Assembly (NCBI GenBank): GCA_945873505.1
Contig: CAMCDQ010000004.1
Location: 1-64,000 of the forward strand
From: Chitinophaga pinensis
Lineage (GTDB): Bacteria > Bacteroidota > Bacteroidia > Flavobacteriales > Flavobacteriaceae
Length of the DNA: 64,000 nucleotides
Direction of reading: 5' to 3'
A program made the translations under genes and the position numbers. The notes beneath the pieces were generated by a model, which was not told the origin of the DNA, searched no databases, and worked only from the letters and a program-made list of their open reading frames with translations. Shown here piece after piece: positions 45,728 through 54,597 of the stretch (positions are counted from its first letter, which is position 1; every line of letters starts with the position of its first letter).

Positions 45728-46882
45728 CTAAAAAACAAAGGTACTCAACAATCCCAATACTTCCGAGATTTCTTCTTTTGAATTATAACTGTGCAAACAA
45801 AATCGAAGTCGCTCTTGACCTTCCGGAACCGTCGGCGAAAGTATCGCTTTCACATCGAACCCTTTTTCTTGTAGTTGATTGGCAATTGATTTTACATTTT
45901 GATTTCCAGGAATAATGGCGCTTTGAATTGCCGATTTACTTCGCACAAACAACGGTTTTAATCCTAAAATATTTTTTTCTTGATTGAAATGAATGATAGT
46001 ATTTCGCAACTGTTCCAATGCCTTTTTTTCGATTTCTAAATGCTGATACGCCACCAAAATCGTTGCTACAGCATGCGGCGAAAGTCCCGTTGTATAAATA
46101 AAACTTCGAGCAAAATTGACTAAATATTTCTTCAATTCATTACAACCAATAATTGCAGCACCGTGACAGCCCAATCCTTTTCCGAAAGTTACAATTCGAG
46201 CAAAAACAGCATCTTGCAATCCTAACATTTGAACTAATCCTTCGCCACAAACACCAAAAACTCCTAAAGCGTGCGCTTCATCAATAACCAAATTACATCG
46301 GTATTTATTGGATATTTGTACCAATTCTTCCAAATTTGGAGTATCGCCATCCATAGAAAAAACACTTTCGGTAATGATGTAAATGGTTGTTGGTTGTTGG
46401 TTATCGGTTGATAGTTTAAGAATTATTCTTTCTAAATCTTCGAAATCGTTATGTTTAAATTTATAGGATTTTGCATTTGAAAGTTGAATTCCATCCCGAA
46501 TAGAAGCGTGTGATAATTCATCAAATAAAATAATATCGTTGCGTTGCGGAACGGCACCAAAAAAACCAACATTGGCATCGTAACCCGAATTGAAAATTAA
46601 AGCACTTTCTACTTGATGAAATTTGGCGATATAATTTTCCGCTTCTTCATATATTTTATGATTTCCTGACAATAATCTGGAGCCAGTTGCGCCGTTTCGG
46701 ATGATTTCATTTTCAATTAAATACGAATGCGTTTCATTGAAAATTGTTTCCGACTTGGCAAATCCAATATAATCATTGGAAGCAAAATCAATTAAAGTAT
46801 TGGACAACGACAGCTTTCGCAAAGAATTGTTTTGCTCGCGTTGCTCTAATTTTAATGCCAGTGATTTTGGAATCTGTTTCAT
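45728..46882 (-). CDS. bioF: 8-amino-7-oxononanoate synthase
   Basis: A 384-residue PLP-dependent acyl-CoA/ACP:alanine condensing enzyme. The fold-I signatures are FASNDYIG, GATGSRLLSGNH, SGYDANVGFF, TESVFSMDGD, the aspartate in VIDEAHALGV and the lysine in VTFGKGLGCHGA. A short stretch STDNQQPTT (~170) is coded by GTTGGTTGTTGG-type simple repeat just before the ITESVF strand. It is first of the bioF-bioD-bioA-ketosynthase set on the minus strand. Confidence 0.9.
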   Translation of the reverse strand: MKQIPKSLALKLEQREQNNSLRKLSLSNTLIDFASNDYIGFAKSETIFNETHSYLIENEIIRNGATGSRLLSGNHKIYEEAENYIAKFHQVESALIFNSGYDANVGFFGAVPQRNDIILFDELSHASIRDGIQLSNAKSYKFKHNDFEDLERIILKLSTDNQQPTTIYIITESVFSMDGDTPNLEELVQISNKYRCNLVIDEAHALGVFGVCGEGLVQMLGLQDAVFARIVTFGKGLGCHGAAIIGCNELKKYLVNFARSFIYTTGLSPHAVATILVAYQHLEIEKKALEQLRNTIIHFNQEKNILGLKPLFVRSKSAIQSAIIPGNQNVKSIANQLQEKGFDVKAILSPTVPEGQERLRFCLHSYNSKEEISEVLGLLSTFVF

Positions 46883-46900
46883 AAGAATACAAAAGTAAGC

Positions 46901-47017
46901 AACTTTATTTTGAAAACAGGAAAAGCAAAAGCCATTCGATTTTCGACTTTAGAAATGATTTGTGAAATTTTAGAATGTCAGCCTGGCGATATTATGGAAT
47001 ACGTAAGTGAGAAATAA
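46901..47017 (+). pseudogene. Remnant of a small HTH regulator (C-terminal end only)
   Basis: An open stretch of 38 codons reads KTGKAKAIRFSTLEMICEIL then ECQPGDIMEY to a TAA at 47015. This matches the C-terminal half of small XRE/YozG-like helix-turn-helix regulators (usual form ...LKNGKAKAIRFSTLEAICKAL...CQPGDIL...). The N-terminal half with the start codon is missing; bioF begins just upstream on the other strand. I call it a truncated relic. Confidence 0.65.
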
Positions 47018-47033
47018 AGTTGCTTTATTTTTT
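47012..47033 (+). terminator. Terminator following the HTH remnant
   Basis: AAATAAAG-TTG-CTTTATTT followed by TTT. It overlaps the 3' end of the threonine dehydrogenase gene on the other strand. Confidence 0.5.
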
Positions 47034-47966
47034 CAAATGTTCCAACATGTCTTTTGTCGTGCTTTCGATATCAAATTGGTGGTTCCAATTCCAGTCTTTT
47101 CTCGCTGAACTGTCGTCGATACTTGCCGGCCAACTATCTGCAATTTTCTGACGGAAATCAGGCGAATATGAAATTGTAAATTCAGGAATGTGTTTCTTGA
47201 TTTCGGCTGCGATTTCTGTTGGCGTAAAACTCATTGCTGCTAAATTATAAGAAGAGCGAATCTTAACTTGTTCTGCAGGTGCTTGCATAATTTGAATGGT
47301 AGCCGCAATCGCATCGTCCATATACATCATCGGCATTTTGGTTTCTGATGATAAAAAACATTCGTATTTTTTCTTCGAAAGTGCTTTATAAAATATATCA
47401 ACGGCATAATCGGTAGTTCCTCCACCAGGAGGCGACGACCAGCTAATTAAACCAGGATAACGGATACTTCTCACGTCAACTCCATAGGTATTATGGTAAT
47501 ATTCGCACCATCTTTCGCCCGATTGTTTGCTAATTCCATACACCGTGCTCGGCTCCATAATGGTATATTGCGGCGTATTTTCTCTTGGCGTAGTAGGTCC
47601 AAAAACCGCAATACTCGATGGCCAAAATATTTTTTTTATCTTTCCGGCTTTCGCCAAATTCAATACGTGAAAAAGAGAATTCATGTTTAAATCCCAAGCA
47701 AAAGCAGGGTTTTTTTCAGCTGTAGCCGATAATAATGCAGCCATCAAATAAACTTCATCAATTTTATGAATTTCAACAAGATGCTGAATTTGATTGAAAT
47801 CTAAAGCATTCACAACTTCAAAAGGACCAGAATTTACAACATCTATATTCAGTTTTCTAATATCGGATGCAATCACATTTTCCACCCCATAAATCGCTCT
47901 CAGTTGCTGAGTTAGTTCTGTCCCGATTTGTCCGCAAGCCCCGATAATTAGAATTTTAGTGCTCAT
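47025..47966 (-). CDS. tdh: L-threonine 3-dehydrogenase, short-chain (SDR) type
   Basis: A 313-residue NAD-dependent enzyme of the extended SDR family, like the L-threonine dehydrogenase of Flavobacterium frigidimaris. The Rossmann loop is IIGACGQIGTEL, the catalytic set appears as PSSIAVFG and the YGISK pair (Tyr, Lys), and SSPPGGGTTDYAVDIF is typical of the TDH branch rather than sugar epimerases. It oxidises threonine to 2-amino-3-ketobutyrate. A TATATTTG element lies upstream. Confidence 0.85.
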   Translation of the reverse strand: MSTKILIIGACGQIGTELTQQLRAIYGVENVIASDIRKLNIDVVNSGPFEVVNALDFNQIQHLVEIHKIDEVYLMAALLSATAEKNPAFAWDLNMNSLFHVLNLAKAGKIKKIFWPSSIAVFGPTTPRENTPQYTIMEPSTVYGISKQSGERWCEYYHNTYGVDVRSIRYPGLISWSSPPGGGTTDYAVDIFYKALSKKKYECFLSSETKMPMMYMDDAIAATIQIMQAPAEQVKIRSSYNLAAMSFTPTEIAAEIKKHIPEFTISYSPDFRQKIADSWPASIDDSSARKDWNWNHQFDIESTTKDMLEHLKK

Positions 47967-48052
47967 TTGATATATTTGAACTGCAAATATAACGATTTCG
48001 TAATTTAAAAATCATTTTTATGAGAATTGTTCAAAATTCGCATTTCTTAAAT

Positions 48053-48068
48053 TACCTTTGTAACTTTG
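48053..48068 (+). promoter_or_regulatory. Two adjacent -7 elements (TACCTTTG, TAACTTTG)
   Basis: Both match TAnnTTTG and lie 18-33 bp before the ATG at 48086. They make the upstream ATG at 48020 an unlikely start for the lipoprotein. Confidence 0.5.
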
Positions 48069-48085
48069 TATCAAATATTTATAAA

Positions 48086-48658
48086 ATGAAACTTCAATTT
48101 TCCTTTCTTTTTTTGGTGTTTTTACTGACGCTATCGTGTCAAGAAAACAAAGAGCAACGCCTAATTGAAAATGCCAAAGACGCTAAAAAGCAAGAAATTA
48201 TCTTTGATAATATCAATAAAGGATGGAATTTCAACACCAACCCTTCTAATTTAGCCTCACAAGGATTAGCAACTATGTGGAATGAATGGCGTATATTTTT
48301 AACGGAATTGTCTCAAAAACCCAAAAGTACAATTGGCGCTTTTCGACAAAAAGCAAATACATTGTCAAAAAAAGCGACAGCTTTAAAAAACAATATTCCT
48401 TTGGCATACAATAAACCTGAAATAAATAGTAGAATTTCTGTATTAATTGCAAAAGTAAATTCATTAAATTTATTTATCAACTTGAGCGAAATTCCAGATC
48501 AAAAAGTAGTTGCTTTAGTATCTGAAATAAACACCGAATTGCTATCAATACAAGTGCAATTGGACGAAATTGTGAGAAAAAATTCCATTCCAAAAGAAGA
48601 GGGTGAATCTGACTTAATTCGGATGTTAGACCCGTCAAGAGCCATTCCAAACCAATAA
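48086..48658 (+). CDS. Hypothetical lipoprotein
   Basis: The start is set at ATG 48086, which begins a lipoprotein signal (MKLQFSFLFLVFLLTLSCQEN, lipid on the Cys). The frame from 48020 would place the signal internally and starts upstream of the promoter elements. The mature ~170 residues are helical and lysine-rich, with no recognised domain. It lies 15 bp before mfd and probably shares its transcript. Confidence 0.7.
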   Translation: MKLQFSFLFLVFLLTLSCQENKEQRLIENAKDAKKQEIIFDNINKGWNFNTNPSNLASQGLATMWNEWRIFLTELSQKPKSTIGAFRQKANTLSKKATALKNNIPLAYNKPEINSRISVLIAKVNSLNLFINLSEIPDQKVVALVSEINTELLSIQVQLDEIVRKNSIPKEEGESDLIRMLDPSRAIPNQ

Positions 48659-48673
48659 TACCAACTCCTAAAA

Positions 48674-51600
48674 TTGAGCAAATCAGTAGTAATTAGCAGA
48701 TACGACAAAGCCACCAAGGTGAGTCAAATGGCAGAAAGTTTACAACAATCGGAAAACAAAATCCATTTAAAAGGACTTGTTGGATCGTCATTATCATTCG
48801 TTGTAAACTCCCTTTTTCACAAAAGCGAACTTCCTTTTCTATTGATATTTGAAGATAAAGAAGCCGCCGCCTATTATTTAAACGACCTTGAACAATTAAT
48901 CGGCGAAAAAGACGTGCTTTTTTACCCAGGTTCTTTCCGTCGTCCGTACCAAATTGAAGAAGTTGATAATGCGAATGTTTTGCTTCGTGCTGAGGTTTTA
49001 AACCGCATCAATTCCCGAAAAAAACCTGCTGTAATTGTCACTTATCCCGATGCGTTATTCGAAAAAGTGGTTACCAAAAAAGAATTAGACAAGAATACTT
49101 TAAAAGTTACGGTTGGCGATAAAATTTCTATTGATTTCATAAATGAAGTGCTTTTTGAATACGAATTCAAGCGGGTAGATTTCATTACCGAACCAGGTGA
49201 ATTTTCTGTTCGTGGTGGAATTATTGATGTTTTTTCCTATTCAAATGACAATCCGTATCGTATAGAATTCTTTGGAAATGAAGTCGATTCTATCCGAAGT
49301 TTTGATGTTGAAACACAATTGTCTATCGAAAAGAAAAATAAAATTACGATTATTCCCAATGTTGAAAACAAGTTTTTTCAAGAAGATCGAGAGAGTTTTT
49401 TAGATTATATTTCCATTAAAACGGCAATTTTCATACAAAACACTGAAGGACTTCATTCAAAACTCGATACGCTATTTGCGAAAGGGGAAGAAGCTTTCAA
49501 AAACTTAAATGGCACGATAAAACATTTGGAACCCGAACAATTATTTCTAAATCAAAAGGCATTTATAAAAAAAGCATTGGATTTTACGATTGTAGAATTG
49601 GGGTCGAAAGCCATTTTTAGAACCAATAAAACAGTTGAATTTCACATTCAGCCGCAACCGTCATTCAACAAGCAGTTCGATTTGTTGCTAAATAATCTAA
49701 ACGACAATCATTTTAATGGCATAAAAAATTATCTTTTTTGTTCCAATGATGCGCAGGCAAAACGATTTCACGATATTTTTCAAACGTTAGACGAAGCCAA
49801 TCACGAAAGTATCAGAAAGCAATATGACACGATAAAATTTCCACTATTTCAAGGTTTTATTGACGAAGAATTGCAAATTGCGTGTTATACAGACCATCAA
49901 ATTTTTGAGCGTTACCATAAATTTAGTATCAAAAATGGCTATGCTAAAAAGCAAACCATCACTTTAAAAGAGCTTACGACTTTGTCCGTTGGCGATTATG
50001 TAACGCACATTGATCACGGAATTGGAAGGTTTGGTGGCTTGCAAAAAATTCAGGTTGAAGGCAAAACACAAGAGGCGATAAAACTCGTTTATGCTGATAA
50101 TGACATTGTTTATGTGAGTATTCATTCGCTATATAAAATTTCGAAATTCAACGGAAAAGACGGAACACCACCAAAAATTTATAAATTAGGTTCGAATGCG
50201 TGGAAGGTTTTAAAACAAAAAACCAAGGCGCGCGTGAAGCACATTGCGTTCAATTTAATTCAATTGTATGCCAAACGAAGATTGGAAAAAGGATTTCAAT
50301 TCAAGCCGGATAGTTATTTGCAATTAGAGCTTGAAAGTTCCTTTATTTATGAAGATACGCCCGACCAAACCAAGTCAACGCAAGAAGTAAAAGCCGATAT
50401 GGAAAGCGATCGCCCGATGGATCGATTGGTTTGCGGCGATGTAGGTTTTGGAAAAACAGAAGTTGCCATTCGTGCTGCTTTTAAGGCGGTTGACAACGGA
50501 AAACAAGTTGCGATTTTGGTTCCAACAACTATTTTGGCCTACCAACATTACAGAACTTTTACAGAAAGATTGAAAGACATGCCGGTTTCGATTGGGTATT
50601 TAAACCGATTTAGAACCGCAAAACAAAAGACAGAAACCTTGAAAGATTTGGCTGATGGAAGTCTTGATATTTTGATTGGAACGCACCAATTGGTCAATAA
50701 AAATGTCGTTTTCAAAGATTTAGGATTGCTAATTGTTGACGAAGAACAAAAGTTTGGCGTGAACGTAAAAGACAAACTAAAAACCATTGCTGCCAATATT
50801 GACACGCTCACTTTAACCGCAACGCCAATACCAAGAACGCTTCAATTTTCATTGATGGCGGCGCGAGATTTATCAGTAATTACGACTCCTCCGCCCAATC
50901 GATATCCAATAGAAACGAATGTTGTGGGTTTCAGTGAGGAATTAATTCGAGATGCCATTTCGTATGAAATTCAAAGAAACGGACAAGTATTTTTCGTGAA
51001 TAATAGGATTGAAAACATCAAAGAAGTGGCTGGAATGATTCAGCGATTGGTTCCTGGCGCACGCGTTGGCATTGGTCACGGGCAGATGGAAGGCAAGAAA
51101 TTAGAGGAATTAATGTTGGCATTTATGAATGGCGAATTCGATGTTTTAGTGGCCACAACCATCATCGAAAGTGGATTGGATGTTCCGAATGCCAATACGA
51201 TTTTCATTAATAACGCCAATAATTTTGGTCTTTCTGATTTGCATCAAATGCGTGGTCGCGTAGGTCGAAGCAACAAAAAAGCGTTTTGCTATTTTATTTG
51301 TCCGCCCTATTCTGCAATGACTGACGATGCGAGAAAGCGCATTCAGGCGTTGGAACAATTTAGCGAATTGGGTGGCGGTTTGAATATTGCAATGAAAGAT
51401 TTAGAAATTCGAGGAGCTGGAGATTTATTGGGAGGCGAACAAAGCGGATTTATAAATGAAATTGGGTTTGAAACCTATCAAAAAATAATGAACGAAGCCA
51501 TCGAAGAATTGAAGGAAAATGAGTTCAAGGATTTGTATGCCGATGAGGAAAAACCTACTGAAAAAGCGTATGTAAAAGACTTGCAATTGGACACCGATTT

Positions 51601-52030
51601 CGAATTGTTATTTCCTGACGAATACATTAATACCGTTTCTGAACGACTCAAATTATACAATGAATTGAGTTTGATAAAAGACGAAATCACCTTGCAAGCC
51701 TATGAAAATAAGCTAGTGGATCGCTTTGGTGCTTTACCGAAACAGGCGGTTTCATTGTTAAACAGCATTAAAATAAAATGGATTGCCACCCAATTGGGAA
51801 TCGAAAAATTAGTGATGAAACAAGGTAAAATGATTTGCTATTTTGTGTCTGATCAGCAATCCAGTTATTACCAATCGGGACGATTCAACCAGGTGTTGCA
51901 ATTTGTACAAAAGCAATCGCAATTGTGCAAAATGAAGGAAAAACAAACACCAAATGGTTTGCGCCTTTTATTGACTTTTGAAAATGTAAAATCGATACGA
52001 AAAGCATTAGAATTGATGGAAATGATTTAG
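48674..52030 (+). CDS. mfd: Transcription-repair coupling factor Mfd
   Basis: Releases RNA polymerase stalled at lesions and recruits UvrA. The 1118 residues run: UvrB-like N-terminal domains (YPGSFRRPYQIEE), the RNA-polymerase interaction domain (~440-510: GDYVTHIDHGIGRFGG), RecG-like helicase with Walker A GDVGFGKTEVA, DEEQ box LIVDEEQKFGV, TATPIPRTL, motif VI QMRGRVGRS, and the C-terminal TRCF domain (LLFPDEYI). The start is TTG at 48674; the first ATG would be at 48728, inside the expected N-terminal helix. Confidence 0.95.
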   Translation: MSKSVVISRYDKATKVSQMAESLQQSENKIHLKGLVGSSLSFVVNSLFHKSELPFLLIFEDKEAAAYYLNDLEQLIGEKDVLFYPGSFRRPYQIEEVDNANVLLRAEVLNRINSRKKPAVIVTYPDALFEKVVTKKELDKNTLKVTVGDKISIDFINEVLFEYEFKRVDFITEPGEFSVRGGIIDVFSYSNDNPYRIEFFGNEVDSIRSFDVETQLSIEKKNKITIIPNVENKFFQEDRESFLDYISIKTAIFIQNTEGLHSKLDTLFAKGEEAFKNLNGTIKHLEPEQLFLNQKAFIKKALDFTIVELGSKAIFRTNKTVEFHIQPQPSFNKQFDLLLNNLNDNHFNGIKNYLFCSNDAQAKRFHDIFQTLDEANHESIRKQYDTIKFPLFQGFIDEELQIACYTDHQIFERYHKFSIKNGYAKKQTITLKELTTLSVGDYVTHIDHGIGRFGGLQKIQVEGKTQEAIKLVYADNDIVYVSIHSLYKISKFNGKDGTPPKIYKLGSNAWKVLKQKTKARVKHIAFNLIQLYAKRRLEKGFQFKPDSYLQLELESSFIYEDTPDQTKSTQEVKADMESDRPMDRLVCGDVGFGKTEVAIRAAFKAVDNGKQVAILVPTTILAYQHYRTFTERLKDMPVSIGYLNRFRTAKQKTETLKDLADGSLDILIGTHQLVNKNVVFKDLGLLIVDEEQKFGVNVKDKLKTIAANIDTLTLTATPIPRTLQFSLMAARDLSVITTPPPNRYPIETNVVGFSEELIRDAISYEIQRNGQVFFVNNRIENIKEVAGMIQRLVPGARVGIGHGQMEGKKLEELMLAFMNGEFDVLVATTIIESGLDVPNANTIFINNANNFGLSDLHQMRGRVGRSNKKAFCYFICPPYSAMTDDARKRIQALEQFSELGGGLNIAMKDLEIRGAGDLLGGEQSGFINEIGFETYQKIMNEAIEELKENEFKDLYADEEKPTEKAYVKDLQLDTDFELLFPDEYINTVSERLKLYNELSLIKDEITLQAYENKLVDRFGALPKQAVSLLNSIKIKWIATQLGIEKLVMKQGKMICYFVSDQQSSYYQSGRFNQVLQFVQKQSQLCKMKEKQTPNGLRLLLTFENVKSIRKALELMEMI

Positions 52031-52044
52031 AAATTATAATGTTT

Positions 52045-52080
52045 TGCCCATAACGTTATGCCGCTTGGCGAAGTGGCGGA
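52045..52080 (+). repeat. attC-like half-site A
   Basis: CCATAACGTTATGCCGCTTG then GCGAAGTGGCGGA. It shares AACGTT..G.CGCTTGGCGA.GT.GCG with the left halves of sites B (52601) and C (55633). No matching right half follows; a GC-rich palindrome is there instead. Confidence 0.55.
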
Positions 52081-52106
52081 TTTAGAAGCACTTACTTTCA
52101 TTTTAG

Positions 52107-52225
52107 CCCCGCTCCCGCGTGAATCCCTTCGCGTGGTCGTATTATTTTACCTACTCTCACCAGTTTTCGGCTGCCCTGTTTTTTGTATGCCGTTACCACG
52201 CGAAGGGATTCGCGCGGGAGCGGGG
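52107..52225. repeat. GC-rich inverted repeat, 30-bp arms
   Basis: Arm 52107-52136 (CCCCGCTCCCGCG...TTCGCGTGG) and arm 52196-52225 are reverse complements with one mismatch, separated by 59 bp. Much richer in GC than the surroundings. The right arm covers the 3' end of the hydrolase gene and overlaps its stop codon by one flanking base pair. It looks like a small non-autonomous inserted element. Confidence 0.75.
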
Positions 52226-52573
52226 GACAATTTCACTGAAAATTTTATCAAGTAATTTGAATTCTGCTTCTCGATTATCTGTTCCCCAATTTATTGATGG
52301 AACAATTACCATAATTCCTTTTTCAACTGCTATTTTTTGAAGAGTTATTTGTTTTAATGTATTTTCAACAAGTTCTCCACCAGAAGGAATTACAACTAAA
52401 ACTCCTTTAATATTATTTTTCGGAAGATATTTATAATAAAATAGTTCTGTAGAATTTTCATCATTGACGTACAATTCGGAAATATCAGTTTTTGAAATAG
52501 ATATTTTCTCAAAATCTTGTGCTTTACAAGATAAAAAATTTAAAATAAAGGCAAAAATTATTATATTTTTCAT
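52193..52573 (-). pseudogene. Truncated alpha/beta-hydrolase-like protein
   Basis: Codes 126 residues with a signal peptide (lipoprotein-like NFLSCKAQ). The segment KNNIKGVLVVIPSGGELVEN and GIMVIVPSINWG are the first strands and oxyanion region of a secreted hydrolase. The frame then breaks into PRSRANPFAW, encoded by the GC-rich inverted repeat, with the stop at its edge. The nucleophile and the rest of the fold are absent, so it is judged inactive. It is the left-most insert of the cassette-like region. Confidence 0.7.
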
Positions 52574-52598
52574 TTACGGTTTTTTCGGTCAAAATATC

Positions 52599-52734
52599 GC
52601 ACAACGTTTGGCCGCTTGGCGATGTGGCGGACTAAGGAAGCCTAAACTTTCGGTTAAACACTGATTTTACAAACACAAAACCAGCTTTAAATTAAGCCCA
52701 AAACCCGCCATTTTGCCAAACTGCTGTTACCTGC
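52599..52734. repeat. attC-like imperfect palindrome, site B
   Basis: Left half GCACAACGTTTGGCCGCTTG / GCGATGTGGCGG; right half CCGCCATTTTGCCAAACTGC then TGTTACCTGC. Inner arms (52614-52630 and 52705-52721) match at 13 of 17 positions, with ~74 bp of loop. Outer AAC and GTT ends, arms with extra unpaired bases, and total length near 135 bp are the properties of integron attC sites. Confidence 0.6.
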
Positions 52735-52816
52735 TGGCGTTTTCTCGTCTGTAAATTTAGTCTATTATGTTGAAAAGTAATTGTAGATTATAAGTATCAT
52801 TTTTAATTTTTTTGTT

Positions 52817-52824
52817 TATCTTTG
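52817..52824 (+). promoter_or_regulatory. -7 element TATCTTTG of the methyltransferase gene
   Basis: Matches TAnnTTTG, 26 bp before the ATG at 52851. It shows that the methyltransferase cassette carries its own promoter, and that an upstream TTG at 52812 is not the start. Confidence 0.5.
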
Positions 52825-52850
52825 CAAAGTTAATTCAAAGTCATAGTAAG

Positions 52851-54587
52851 ATGTTGGTAAAAGAACTTAAAAACACAAGTCAAATTTCGTATTTTCTTGA
52901 TAGGATTGCTCTCGGGCAAAATGGCTATGAGCAAGGTTTAAACAAGATAGAAAGAAAGAAAAATGGTGTTTTCTTAACTAACTCTGTTGATACAGTTGAA
53001 AATTTATTAGATGTTGTTTTAATTGACTCAGAAATCTTTGAAAAAAGAATACTTGAACCTTCTTGTGGACAAGGTATTTTTATTTTAAAATTACTCTTCG
53101 ACATTTATTTGAAATTTCCCGATTCTGTATTGATTTCAAACTTTATATCAAATAACGTTTTCTTTGTTGATGTACAAGAAGAAATGGTAGAAACAACCAA
53201 AACAAATATTCAAAAACTATTCACTTTTCTTTTTAATGAAGATTTTCAAGGCTCGTTTAATGGAATAACTTGGGATTTTACGGATAAAGTAATATCTGGA
53301 TTGTCATTATTTGATGAAGTAAAAACTACTCCGTTTTCTAATTTGTATAATTCGTTTGATTATGTGATTGGTAATCCACCTTATGTTACATTATATGGAC
53401 GAAGAGATAAAAAAGAAAATGAAGAGCAAAGGATAAATTACTTAAAAAACTACCATCAGTTTCCAAGTTCAGTAAAAAACGGAAAACTAAATCTTGTAAT
53501 GTTATTTATAGAACACTCACTTGATTTTTTGAAAGAAAATGGCAAGTTGAGTTTTATTATTGATGTTTCTTTTTTTGAAACTGCCTATGAATTTACAAGA
53601 AAATATTTGTTAGATAATACAACTATTGATGAATTGCAGGTGAACATTAAAGATTTTGATGTTGCAAGTGGTCAAGTAATTATTAAACTTTCAAAAACTA
53701 AAATTGTAAATCATAAAGTACAAATCATTGACCATAAAACAGAAAATCGTTATTTGGTTGAACAGTCAAGTTGGAACAATAAAAATGATGAGTATAAATT
53801 CAGGTATAATGGTTGTTCAATTTCAAAGCAAATTTTAGATAAGGTTGAAGCCAAAAAAGATAAAACAATACTTCAATTATACCCAAATAAAAATCTGCGT
53901 ACTTGTGTGATGCTTTTAGATATGGAAGATAAATTTACTTTCATAGATAAAGGAAGTAGAGAAGAAGAATTATTGTATCCATATTACCAAGGCTCAAAAG
54001 CACTTTCAGAAAAGTATGGCAAACTTGATTTCAAGAAATACTTTTATTACAACAAACCTTTGCAAGATTCAATCAATGAAGAATTAAAAATTGAACTAAT
54101 AAAGCAGGGTGTTAAGAATAAAAAAAGATTAGGATTAGGCGAAACTATTATTTACGATAATCCAAAATTGTTTATTAGACAGTCTGCAAAAGAAATAGTA
54201 GCTACAATTGATTTGAATAAAAGTTCTGCGAATAATAGCCTTTATGTTTTTTCATTAAGAAATAATTCGGCAGAAACAATTGAATTTTTATATTTTTTAT
54301 GCGGCTTTTTGAATACGGATTTTGTGACTTACTATGCTCAACAAATGAATATAATAAGGTTCTCCCAGGGTAAACAACCACAAATAAAAATTGGAGATTT
54401 AGGAACTATTTACATTCCTAATGATATAAAATTACAAAATGAAATTTCTAAATTGTGTAAAGAGATTTACTCCGATTTTAATTCAAAAGATACTTTAAAA
54501 ACTCAAATAGATAATTTGATTTACTCTTACTATGAGTTGTCCGATATAGAAATTGCTACAATTGAAGAAAGTATCAAAGATTTTTGA
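52851..54587 (+). CDS. Type II N6-adenine DNA methyltransferase
   Basis: A 578-residue modification enzyme. The SAM-binding motif is LEPSCGQGIFILKL (~68-80) and the catalytic motif is DYVIGNPPYVTLYG (NPPY, ~178-190), which places it among gamma-type adenine methylases of the Eco57I/TaqI kind. The C-terminal ~280 residues, ending in a region with SQGKQPQIKIGDLGTIYIP, look like a TaqI-type target-recognition domain. Start at ATG 52851, after its own promoter. It is convergent with, and overlaps by 14 bp, the endonuclease gene. Confidence 0.88.
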   Translation: MLVKELKNTSQISYFLDRIALGQNGYEQGLNKIERKKNGVFLTNSVDTVENLLDVVLIDSEIFEKRILEPSCGQGIFILKLLFDIYLKFPDSVLISNFISNNVFFVDVQEEMVETTKTNIQKLFTFLFNEDFQGSFNGITWDFTDKVISGLSLFDEVKTTPFSNLYNSFDYVIGNPPYVTLYGRRDKKENEEQRINYLKNYHQFPSSVKNGKLNLVMLFIEHSLDFLKENGKLSFIIDVSFFETAYEFTRKYLLDNTTIDELQVNIKDFDVASGQVIIKLSKTKIVNHKVQIIDHKTENRYLVEQSSWNNKNDEYKFRYNGCSISKQILDKVEAKKDKTILQLYPNKNLRTCVMLLDMEDKFTFIDKGSREEELLYPYYQGSKALSEKYGKLDFKKYFYYNKPLQDSINEELKIELIKQGVKNKKRLGLGETIIYDNPKLFIRQSAKEIVATIDLNKSSANNSLYVFSLRNNSAETIEFLYFLCGFLNTDFVTYYAQQMNIIRFSQGKQPQIKIGDLGTIYIPNDIKLQNEISKLCKEIYSDFNSKDTLKTQIDNLIYSYYELSDIEIATIEESIKDF

Positions 54588-54597
54588 TACTTTCTTC
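54564..54597. terminator. Perfect 15-bp palindrome at the overlapping 3' ends of M and R
   Basis: GAAGAAAGTATCAAA-GATT-TTTGATACTTTCTTC, a perfect 15-bp stem with a 4-nt loop. Both stop codons (TGA at 54585-54587 and, on the minus strand, 54576-54574) lie in it. Because it is symmetric, both proteins end in EESIK plus two residues. Likely a bidirectional terminator, with only weak T-runs. Confidence 0.8.
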
